The position numbers and the translations under genes were made by a program. The notes below the pieces were generated by a model. It had not been told where the DNA came from. It did not search any database and worked only from the letters and a program-made list of their open reading frames with translations. A stretch of DNA of 64,000 nt, taken from contig CAJNDS010000302.1 in NCBI GenBank assembly GCA_905221605.1, positions 788,450 through 852,449 of the forward strand. The letters run 5' to 3'. Positions 37,480 to 47,300 of the stretch are shown in pieces. Each line of letters starts with the position of its first letter. Positions within the stretch are counted from its first letter, which is position 1. The DNA is from Symbiodinium natans. Its lineage: Eukaryota > Sar > Dinophyceae > Suessiales > Symbiodiniaceae.

Positions 37480-38927
37480 AACTAGCTCAGGCCACACGAG
37501 GAGAAAGAAGTTGTATATTTACAGTTGTAGGTTGTAATGTTGCACCAGAAGTAACAGTATCCCTGTCAACGGGGAACTCAAGGTAGCTAGCCAATCGTTC
37601 CGAGCCACTCCCGACGTTAACTATCGGAAGGATCCCCAGAGTTGCTATCTCCAGGGGGTGGTAACCTATCGCTCTAGATGTATCCACTAGCCGTCCGGCT
37701 GCGTGTTGTACACCTATCCCGATATTCACCTGAACAGCCACCTGCCCTCAGTATCCTCCGGCCTCCGGCTATGAGTTGTAAAGAGGACAGACAACTATCC
37801 CAAAGGTTAGGGAAGGATCTATCCCTCGTCAACGCTCGATCCTTTTAGCTCCTCTGGCCTCCGGCTGCGAGTTGGCTAATCAGATCCACAACGTACAGGG
37901 ACACTATCCACGGGGGCGAAAACTGTACAAATCTGGCTGCTACGATACTAAGAAGGGCCCTTCTTGAGCAGCTCGCGGCTGCGAACGGACACGAAGTCCA
38001 TATGCTATCCAGGCTCGTCCACGAGGAGGTCGGCATCTATCCCAGGCCCAAACCCGAAATCATTGTACAAGCTAAGTTCGCACCCCATGAAATTGACTTG
38101 ACCTCTTTGTGCTAAACACCCCCCGTTTTCGGGACGCACTCAGCGGTCAGAAAATCGATGAATTCGCGACTTCTATCCCGGTTAGCTTCAGGCAAAAACA
38201 AGAACGCAGGAGGCATAGTCGACCTGATCGCCAGCCCCTTTAGGGCGCCCACCACCACCCGCGATTACGGCGATCACTCCGGCTATCCTCGGGAGCAACA
38301 CCGCCATCCGCTAACCTCGACATTCATCGCAGTAGCACAAACCACCAGTCCGTGGCTCTCGGCTACACTTCGTGCCCTCGTGCCTATTCCGCGTAGTAAA
38401 ATTGTCTATCCTTCGCATTCCAGGAAAATCGAGCGTCGCTTCTATCCATTATGCATTCCGACTCAGTTCATCTTCTCCATAACTATCCTGGGTAAGGCCT
38501 CACTCTTAATCAGTACCCCTCGACGTCATCGTAGTTCCCACGCTTCTATCCCTTCATTCTTGTAAGCGATCTTCTCCGTGGGGACTCACTGGTGGTTAGC
38601 CATGCCCATCCTGATCTTTTCTCCTCTCCACAGCTTCATCTTTTGATCTTTTCATGTGAATGTCTTATTGGTGGCGAGCCAGGCCTTCCCAGAAGCTTCC
38701 GCCGCAGGGTCTTATTGGTGGCTAGCCAAGCCCTGCACCAGAGTCTCACGACAGCCGTTCACCCACTCATCTCATCCTGCGCCATCCATCCGCTCTATCC
38801 CCCCGCGTGCGCCACCAGCCATGGCCCGGGCACATGACTTTGCATGTCCCATTCTATCCCTCACGCCGAGCCATTGGTGACTAGGCAGCTTTGTGCTTTC
38901 GTCCTATCCCCGCTTGTCGCCATTTCA
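37480..38927 (-). other. 3' non-coding part of the retroelement (UTR/LTR candidate)
   Basis: No convincing ORF; small frames at 37487-37741 and 37845-38036 have no features. Two sets of degenerate tandem motifs occur: CCTCCGGCTGCGAGTTG-like near 37693, 37757, 37855 and 37965, and TTGGTGGCTAGCCA-like near 38593, 38664, 38717 and 38872. CTATC is as enriched here as in the coding part. It probably holds the 3' LTR, but I cannot mark its ends. Confidence 0.5.
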
Positions 38928-41216
38928 TCAGGCTTCATCTCTTTGGCGATCACGTCGCGGTCTCCACATCAGCGGCCTTCCATGCTTTCCCTTTCCTTTC
39001 ACAGGATCACCCGCAGATGCATCACTTGCATCGTCACCCGTCTCAACGCCCATGTTTGCCCGGTTGGTTGATGTCGTCTCAGTGCCTCTGAATTCCGGGT
39101 TGAGCGCTTCGCTCATCGCTGACTCGTCTTCTGTTTCGGGACCAGTGACGTGGCCACCTCTTTGTGCCCGAGTTCTCTCTAGCAGAGAGCCCTTTCCTCT
39201 TCCTCTATCCACCATCTTCGTCCCTTCCGCAAACCTGGGTACAGTTGGCATCCATCCGTATCTGCCTCCTCGATCATCGGCTCTATCCCTATCCCGCCCT
39301 TTTCCCCATCCGCGTGATGAGCTTCTCACCGAACTATCATCACTCATGGCGTACTTCGGCCACCTGATGATATCCCTTCTCTCCCTATCCAGAGGTGATC
39401 GGGTCCTCGCTTTGGGCTCAGCACCATCGGCTCTCGCCCCACCTCTCTCTTTCAGTTGGATTGGACTCGAACTTTCTGCCCTGGTCAGTGGCTCTTGTCT
39501 CTTCCCCGTCTCGTCCCTAAGCTCCACATCGACGGTTCTCGTACCTTTCGATTCTATCCTTCTTGGCCACCCCTTCTCGTTCAGCTCCACTAGGCTTACC
39601 CCGGCAATTGGATATGCCGTGCCCGCATTAGCCGCACGCGCCTCCGGCTGCGCCTCGTCACGAGAATGTCCGGCTACTCCCATCGAAGCCCAGTTCATCA
39701 TCATTCCTCCCATCGGTACTGAGCACCAGTATACCTCATTCACCGGCCCTGTCTCCGATCTCTCCCTTCGTAGCCCTAGGTTCCGAATAGCAGATCCAGC
39801 AGCATGGCTATATCCATGAAGCTTGTTCTTCTTCCCCTTAATCTCTCCCCATGTCGCGTTGAATGGTATCCCTTCGGTGTCAAACTTCATGTGCTTCGCC
39901 ATGGGTTGAGTGGGATCTCGCTTTGTTTCTGCAACTATCCTCTCCATGATCTCCAGACAACCATTTGCAGTCTGCACCATCATGTCCCTCGTGCTTTTCG
40001 CCCAAGCGTTGTTCCCCCATAACGGCGAGTTAAAACCTGCGGCCATAGCTATCAGCAGCTGATAACTCATAAACTGTCCTCCTCTCCTCAGACACCCTGC
40101 ATGCATGGAGAAGAACCTCTGCCTCGCTGTCACTACAGCGCGTGCCGCAACCGTCTCAAGGGCTTGCTGGAAATCTGACGCATCCACTATTCCCGAGTGA
40201 TCTGTGCCACTCTGCTTGTACTCGAAGTTCAGAATCTTCCCGAACGATGTTGCCAGCTCTCTATCCAACATCATCGCATGAATCGCCGCCTCTTCCATAG
40301 CGAACCTGTATACCCCCGGTCGTGACGCTGCGATCTCGTACTCAGGCCACAATCCAGCCCTAAAACCTAAGTACCAGTCTTCTGCGGGGTTCAAGCTCGC
40401 CAGTATCCCTGCCACCACGTCCCGTTCTATCATGTCTATCCTTTCGGCCACCATTCTGAACGGGATTTTAATCCCTGCGCGGTCGAGGGCTTCCTGTAGC
40501 TTGGTCTTCCACATCGTCTTTCTTCCCATAGTCGCGTTTCTATCCGTGATTTCCCACAAATTCATCCCCATCAGGTAGTCCGGGTAGGATGGCATAGGCT
40601 TGCAACACATCGGGCAGATCACTATCCCTTTCGCCATTCTACAGTGGCATGCCAGGCAATGCACGCACTCCTCCGTCATTTCCGACATTATCCATCTCAC
40701 TCTATCCCGGTATTCATCTGTCCCCAATGTCTTTGATAGTCTATCCCTGTTCACTTGTGAGTCTCCTCTTTCATCGGCTAACATGTCCAGCTCGCAATCA
40801 CGCATGTACAGAGCCGTGTATGTGTCCTCGAACCAAACTGCTTTCCAACATGCCATTGGTACGGGCCCGAGGAGCATGAAGCGCCCACTTCTTGTTACCA
40901 CCACGTCGCCTCCGATTAGTGTGAACATCCTCATGTCTATCGCTATTCCGATTCTCCTACCTCGCACAGCCGCCAATCTAAGCGAGTCGTATAGCCATTC
41001 TGGCATCCCTCCTTGTGGAAATTCTAGCCCATGTATGCTGCTCACGTCCGATGGCTCAACAGAGTACTTCGTCCAGTGTGCCTTGAGCGTCATCTGCGAC
41101 CCTCGCAAAGGATTCCTCATGTCGTCCCGATGCCATCCTTCCACTATCACTCCGCTATGCCCTGCCTCTGGCCAAACTATCCCGTCCTTCGCGTATTCTT
41201 GCCCACTGCGCGTCAC
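38928..41216 (-). CDS. retroelement ORF6, 762 residues, zinc motif
   Basis: An open frame with no ATG at its beginning; it starts inside the end of ORF5, in a frame shifted by +1 over a 62-nt overlap. A frameshift or an internal start at a later Met is therefore needed. Residues about 182-204 (CVHCLACHC … CPMCC) look like a zinc-binding cluster. The C-terminal third is charged, Arg/Asp/Glu-rich and probably disordered (residues about 520-762). No known domain recognised. Last ORF of the element. Confidence 0.6.
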   Translation of the reverse strand: MTRSGQEYAKDGIVWPEAGHSGVIVEGWHRDDMRNPLRGSQMTLKAHWTKYSVEPSDVSSIHGLEFPQGGMPEWLYDSLRLAAVRGRRIGIAIDMRMFTLIGGDVVVTRSGRFMLLGPVPMACWKAVWFEDTYTALYMRDCELDMLADERGDSQVNRDRLSKTLGTDEYRDRVRWIMSEMTEECVHCLACHCRMAKGIVICPMCCKPMPSYPDYLMGMNLWEITDRNATMGRKTMWKTKLQEALDRAGIKIPFRMVAERIDMIERDVVAGILASLNPAEDWYLGFRAGLWPEYEIAASRPGVYRFAMEEAAIHAMMLDRELATSFGKILNFEYKQSGTDHSGIVDASDFQQALETVAARAVVTARQRFFSMHAGCLRRGGQFMSYQLLIAMAAGFNSPLWGNNAWAKSTRDMMVQTANGCLEIMERIVAETKRDPTQPMAKHMKFDTEGIPFNATWGEIKGKKNKLHGYSHAAGSAIRNLGLRRERSETGPVNEVYWCSVPMGGMMMNWASMGVAGHSRDEAQPEARAANAGTAYPIAGVSLVELNEKGWPRRIESKGTRTVDVELRDETGKRQEPLTRAESSSPIQLKERGGARADGAEPKARTRSPLDRERRDIIRWPKYAMSDDSSVRSSSRGWGKGRDRDRADDRGGRYGWMPTVPRFAEGTKMVDRGRGKGSLLERTRAQRGGHVTGPETEDESAMSEALNPEFRGTETTSTNRANMGVETGDDASDASAGDPVKGKGKHGRPLMWRPRRDRQRDEA

Positions 41217-44200
41217 CCACCACCATGTATCCGGTGCATGGAAGATCAGCCGGGCGCAGCCTGAACCACAGAGATTCCCGCTCTTCTTTCTGTCCCTCCA
41301 CTCTGTCTCCAGCCCAACTCTTCAGCATCGCCACGTTCCTCGGCATCCTCATTCCACTCGTGGGTCTCACTGCCAATGGAATGCCCACCTTCAGCTCCTT
41401 GGTCTTCGGACATCTATACATTTTGCTGGTGATTTCTATCCCGTAAAACTGTGACAAGTAAGCGATTCTGTACTCGTCGCCTCTCCTGAGCCTATACAAA
41501 GATCTCTCGTCGACTTCTTTTCTGATCCTAGACCAGGCTATCCCTCCTCCGTGGTGTTGTTCCGCCCACAGCGCATACTCTATCCCGTTTCCTCTATCGA
41601 TCGCTGATCCATCTAGCATCGCCTCCTGCGTGCTTCTTCTCATATTCCTCCTGTCGCCCCTTTGTACTGGGTACGCATCTCCTCCCCACGCTGCCAATTC
41701 CGCCACTATTCTTGCCATCTCAATGTACACATTCGCAGGGTACGGCTTTTCTATCTCGGTCACTTCTCCTTTGATTCCTAGCTCATTCAGCGTGGCACCT
41801 GTCCATGTCGTTACCGAGTCATTAGATACTCCCGTCGCCGTAACTAGCTCCTCTGGCTTTCCCTTTTCTATCCCCATTACCATCCTCGTCTCATCTGCGA
41901 GCTGCGAGACTATCCTCTCAAGTACCATCTTGTACTTCTCTAGATTCTCCACCCTTGTTGTCTGCTCCACTATCGGCAATAGCACCACCTCCTCGTCACT
42001 ATTCCTCATCATCTCGTTTCCGTCTGCATCGCGATTGCCCGTAGGAATCAACGTCAGCTCCCACCTTCCATGAGCCGGATCCCCCTTCACGGTGTTAGAC
42101 GTCTGCAACATGACCTTCTTGTTGATTTCCCCCATTACTGCCGCATTCCTTCGTTGTATCTCTCGGAAACTCCTACTCATTCGGCTCATTCCGGGTTTGT
42201 CCTCGATGTCCCTCTTGTCTGCTTTGGCTCTCCTTATCAGGTCCTCTTGGAATCTCCACTCTGCCTCCTCGTCACCCTTGATCTTCTCGACTTGTTCTCG
42301 TTTGATTCCGGCCGAGTCCATAATTCCTTTTAAACTCTTCGACGCTGCCATTCCGTATCCCCGCTCCTCCGTACTGCTGGTGTCACGGCCCACCTCAAAG
42401 TTTTCTTTCACCTTGTATATTCGGGCGCCCTTAACCGGGTTGTCAAGCTCCACCATGGCCGCACGGCCTCCCAACGAATACTGCTCTATCGGACCTCCAA
42501 AATTCCTCGCGCTCTCGGGAACCGCACTCTCATAGTTCGTCGTTCCGGCACTAGTCTTCGGGTCGACGGTGTTCATACTATCATCAGCTGCAGCATGCTC
42601 GTCATCCATCTTGTCGGGCTCCTGACTATCCTTGGTCGGATCCGGATCTGTCTTCACGTCCGGCGTTGTCGCTCCTTTCTGGCTATCCTTCTCCGCTCCC
42701 TTGTCTTCGGTGTCCTTCTCCTTCTCGGTTTTCGGGAGCTGATCCTCAAGCTGCCTAATTCTATCCATCGCTTTCTTCATAGCCGCTTCGCTTTCCTGCG
42801 CACGACGTCGGCTCTCCTTAAGCTCGTCTTCCATGGTTTGGTAACCTCTGAGGCGCTCTTCGGCCTGTTCCAACTTGTCCCTCGCATCCTTCAGCGCGGC
42901 CTCTCTCTCCTCTATCTTTTGCAGGCTATCCCTAAGCTCACTCTCCTTGTCCTGGTACTTCTTGAGGTTCTCCTCGGCCTGCTTCCGCATTGTTTCTCTC
43001 TCTTTCTCTTCGTCATCCCTGAGTTTGGCAGTTTCCTGGAGCGTCTTCTTTAACTCCGAGAACTCTTGTCCCTGCTCTTGCCCAGCCTGCTTTGTGGCCT
43101 TGTATTCCTTCTTTAGCTCCTCCAGCTCGGACTCCAACTCTTTCACTCTTCTATCACCGGCAATCTTGCCCTCTTCGCTCGTGCCTTCACTACTGGTGGC
43201 TCCACTTCCGCTCGGCGCTGTCTTCTCCATTCTATCCCGGAGCGCCCTGAATTCGTCTCTCATCTCGTTGATGGCTCCGATTCTCATCAGCTCCTCTCTC
43301 CTTTCCCTCAAAAGTACCTCGACTTCTGCGACCAGCTTCGCGTTGTTCTCCGCCGCCCTCTCGAGCTCTCCGACCCTTCGTGCTAGTCGATCACGTTCAT
43401 GAACGGCTACAGCGAGCTCCTCCTTCAGCTTGTGGTTTTCATTCTCAGCGTGCATACTTTCTATTCCCTTGTATCCAACATTGGTCCGTCCACCCCCTCG
43501 GGGCTCAACCTTCATATCTTCGAGCTGCCTGCTGAGGTCCTCTATCTTTGTTTTGTCTTCTATCGCCCGCGCCCGCACCTCTGCCGCTATCCCTGCTTTG
43601 TCCATTCTCTCCTCTGCCATTCGGCCTATCACCCATTTGCACTTCTCAACCTCAGACACCTTGTCGGCCAGTTTTGCTATCATCCTGGCGACCACCTCCT
43701 CCCTCGGCATACCTCGCAGATCTCCCCTCCTCATTACTAGGATATCCCTTTCGCCCAGCTGTACTTCTGCCTCCTTGATATTCTTCCACTCTTCATCTGA
43801 GTAGTATTTCCTCCGCTCGTAGTCTTCGTCAAACTCCTCGCACAGCGGGTCATCCTCGTCCTCGTCTATCAATCCCACCATGACCAGTCTTACCGCAACG
43901 TTCGTCAGTCTAAACTTCAGTTGTTTGATCCTGTCCTCCGCTTCCTGGAGCCTCTCTCTGTCGGTCATGTTCTCCTTTCCCTTTTGTGTGCTGATCAGCG
44001 TTCCGTCTATGATTTTCGTCACCACACTCTCCATCGATGCTCTCATTCTATCGGCCTGTATCATGAAAGGCCTGTGGGTGGGCTCCGCCTCAATGTCGCC
44101 GGTCAGAAACCTATCGGCCCTCAACTCGCCTGGCACGTCTCTGCCATGTTCCACTCTATCGGATCTGATGTTTGCGGTCGGAGCACGATGAGCAGTTATC

Positions 44201-44319
44201 GGGTTCGCCGCCACCAATGACATGTTCAGCATCACGGCCTTGGAGTCGTCTGGATCCTGTCGTATGACGGCGGTGTTGTACTTCCTCTCATGCCCCGTCA
44301 TCGCTCTTTCTCGGTTCAT
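41155..44319 (-). CDS. retroelement ORF5, 1054 residues, long coiled coil
   Basis: Starts with ATG 33 nt after the stop of ORF4. Residues about 110-530 are heptad-rich and charged (EELKKEYKATKQAGQEQGQE and similar), predicting a long coiled coil. An acidic Lys/Asp-rich linker follows (about 530-600), and then a more globular C-terminal half with no recognised family. A structural, capsid-like or scaffold role is conceivable but unsupported. The end overlaps ORF6. Confidence 0.65.
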   Translation of the reverse strand: MNRERAMTGHERKYNTAVIRQDPDDSKAVMLNMSLVAANPITAHRAPTANIRSDRVEHGRDVPGELRADRFLTGDIEAEPTHRPFMIQADRMRASMESVVTKIIDGTLISTQKGKENMTDRERLQEAEDRIKQLKFRLTNVAVRLVMVGLIDEDEDDPLCEEFDEDYERRKYYSDEEWKNIKEAEVQLGERDILVMRRGDLRGMPREEVVARMIAKLADKVSEVEKCKWVIGRMAEERMDKAGIAAEVRARAIEDKTKIEDLSRQLEDMKVEPRGGGRTNVGYKGIESMHAENENHKLKEELAVAVHERDRLARRVGELERAAENNAKLVAEVEVLLRERREELMRIGAINEMRDEFRALRDRMEKTAPSGSGATSSEGTSEEGKIAGDRRVKELESELEELKKEYKATKQAGQEQGQEFSELKKTLQETAKLRDDEEKERETMRKQAEENLKKYQDKESELRDSLQKIEEREAALKDARDKLEQAEERLRGYQTMEDELKESRRRAQESEAAMKKAMDRIRQLEDQLPKTEKEKDTEDKGAEKDSQKGATTPDVKTDPDPTKDSQEPDKMDDEHAAADDSMNTVDPKTSAGTTNYESAVPESARNFGGPIEQYSLGGRAAMVELDNPVKGARIYKVKENFEVGRDTSSTEERGYGMAASKSLKGIMDSAGIKREQVEKIKGDEEAEWRFQEDLIRRAKADKRDIEDKPGMSRMSRSFREIQRRNAAVMGEINKKVMLQTSNTVKGDPAHGRWELTLIPTGNRDADGNEMMRNSDEEVVLLPIVEQTTRVENLEKYKMVLERIVSQLADETRMVMGIEKGKPEELVTATGVSNDSVTTWTGATLNELGIKGEVTEIEKPYPANVYIEMARIVAELAAWGGDAYPVQRGDRRNMRRSTQEAMLDGSAIDRGNGIEYALWAEQHHGGGIAWSRIRKEVDERSLYRLRRGDEYRIAYLSQFYGIEITSKMYRCPKTKELKVGIPLAVRPTSGMRMPRNVAMLKSWAGDRVEGQKEERESLWFRLRPADLPCTGYMVVGDAQWARIREGRDSLARGRA

Positions 44320-44351
44320 CCATCTCCACAGCCGCCCTCTCTTGTCTATCT

Positions 44352-47300
44352 CTATATTCCGCCAGTGTCAGTTCCCTCCCACGTTTCGGGCATCTCTGTG
44401 AGGATCAGAGCAGACGCCATCGACCTCATTACATCCCTGACATTCGTCGCCATCATTTCTGGCCTTTCCAGAGGGTGCATCGGCTCCTTCATTGATGCAT
44501 CAGCAACTATCGTCCCCAGAGGTCGCGAGCCAAGTCCGTAGAATTCCGCCGCCTCTCTCATGGCCGCATAGAAATCCCTCAACTTCGTTAGCGTTGCTAA
44601 TCCGTACATCATATGTGGGTGGACCATGGGCATCTGGTTGGCACTACGCACAACTCCGTCCAACAGTACCTGCACTGCGTGCAGCTCAGCCATCAACCTA
44701 TCCCTCCGTTCGAACTGTGGCACCCAGTTCTTGAATATCGCCGACGCACACAACTTCGACGCTCTATCCGTAAGTGTCACTCTCAGCGAATCCACCATGA
44801 GTGCGTTCACGAGCTCGTGGGCTGGAAAGTACTGCGTTCTCCCTCGTGCCGCCTCCTCAGTATACAGGTTCGGATGGTAATCTCCCTCAGCCATGTCCCT
44901 TTCTACCATAGCCCTGATGGCCGCCTTCTTGGTCTGTGTGAGATAATCAATGGGGTTAAACACGGTCGCGCCTATTCCTTCACCTTCGTCCCGCGTCCAC
45001 GTCACCCATGATGTGTTTCTAATCACAGCTCCATCCGCCGAGTGTATCATCCAACTCTGTCCCGCCTCGGCCGCCTCGACTACAGCCTCCCATGTTGATC
45101 TACGCCTGGCTATCCGATAGTTCATCTTGTAATGAGGAATCATGATTTTCTCCTTCATCTCCTCCGGCTTGATCACCTCCTGCCAGTTTCTGCCCCTCTT
45201 CTTTACACCCCCTGCCTCTTCGTCCTCCGGCTCGTTACATTCTTCGGCAAGGGTGAAATCTATCAGCTGTAGATATGCGTACAGTCGCCGTTCTATCCTT
45301 GACGGGTTCGCGCCCTTGTCCCTGATCCCTCCTAGGAGGATCCTTTGCATGGTACATCGTGCCCAAAGCGGAAGCTTCTTGATTTCTTCTCTCCTCCTAT
45401 CCGGTTTCCACCTCTGGATGTCCTCCGGCCGGTATTTCAACTCAAGCTGTTCTTGATACTGTTTCCGGACCACCTCCCCCAGCTTCATATTCATGATGTT
45501 CGCGAATTCCGGCCGCCTTCCTTGGTGCTGTTCTATCCTTTTCTTGATCTCTGCCGCTACCGTCCCAGCTCCGGCGCTGTTCAAACCTGCCATCAGGTCT
45601 TCTATCGTAACATCCTTCAGCACCTTGTACATCAAGTCCTCCAAGTTGAAAATGGAGAAATTCACTCCCCTTATCAACAGCCGGTCGCTCACCTCAGGGC
45701 CCAGGCGCTGCGTAACCTCCCTTACCCTTTGTGCTCGAAGTTCTCTATCCAGTTCCATCGGCCCCAGATTGCTCGCTCTGCGTTCTATCGCTATTTCCGT
45801 AGCCCTCCTCCACTGTTCCCTCCTCACGTCAGGGTTCGCTCTCCAGAAACCCATTCCCTCAACCCTGTAATCTCTGGCAATCGCTTGAATCTCCTCACGC
45901 CAATTTGGTGACTCCCTCAAACTCGCGGCTGCCATTCTCAATCTTCTCCTAGCATCGGGTTCCACGCTATCCTCCATCAGCTCAGGTGCCTGTGGTCTTT
46001 CTAGACATCTATCCAGATTCCATTCCGGAAGAACTCCGCTTTCGTCAGTGGCGATCTTTCCCAACGTCATAAAAACATCCATGAAGTCCAGTTTCGCCTC
46101 CGGTTTGTCCACGACCACTATTCCTGCGGCGACCATGAGCTCGTGTGGCTCGAAAAGGTCTATCTCTTCCCATGGCATCCCCTCCGCTGCTAGTCTCTCG
46201 GTCAGCCGTGCAACTATCCTCCTTGGATCGTATTCAGGTAGATATGAATTCTGCACGATCGCCGCCAACACCACCGATGGTGGCCTGCCCTTTACCAAGG
46301 TACTATACTTTCCCACTTGTCCCAGCTCCTTCTCGCAGACCGGGCACACAGCACCTTCACACGGAAATGCTTCGCCATTGCTATCTACCCCCGTATATCC
46401 CAACCACCAAGCAAAGCACGCATGACAATGGTATCCCCAGCATATCCTTCTAAGCCACTCGACCGGCTCGCTGAAGCTATGTATTCCCGACCCTCTCGTG
46501 TTGCTCTCCTCTACCGGGTTCTCCCGGGTGACCCGCTCATGCACCGCGTCCGTCATCTTCTTCACGAGCTCGTCCCTCTCCGCCCTCGCTTCGTCCAACC
46601 ACGGGAATGGGAAGTTGTGCTTCTGGTTCCATACATCCTCCACGACTCGCCTATAAATCTCCGGGTTCTGTCGTGCTACATGACTATCCTCTTCCCTGTC
46701 AGCTATCGTATCAACTCCGTGTCCAAACAACTCCGAGAACCCTTGACCTCTCTCGTTCTCACTATCGGGCTCCATCGCCTCATGAGCTTCCACGCCCTCC
46801 ATCTTGCTATCCATCTCCGGACTCTCGGGCTTGTTCATCTCTCCTCCCGCATCTATCTGCATTGTGGCGTCCTTTGCTTCCCTCGCGTTCACCCCGTGCT
46901 CTTCAGCCTCGGCCACCGAGTCGAGCGGTTCAGGTCTTATCCCTGTTGCGCTCCTCCTGCCCTTGAGTGCCTCCTTGAGCGCATCCTCCTTGATTTCTTC
47001 TATCCACCGATAATAGTCTGCCGGATAGCCTTGGCCCATGCTCTCTATCCTTCTCATCGAACTGATGATCTCCTCGAACAGCGTGCTGTCGTTCCCTATC
47101 ATCTCCACAATATCAGTCTCAGGCTTAACCAGCATCATGTTCTGCGCTATCCACCATGCCATGGTGTTGGCCCATTCCCTCGGGAACTTCATGTCTTCAA
47201 GAATCATCGTCCTGACGAATTTGGCCAGCCATATTCTCACCACATAATTCGAAAACTCGATTTTATTCAGGGGAGTAGTGCCCCCCGTCTCGGATCCAAA

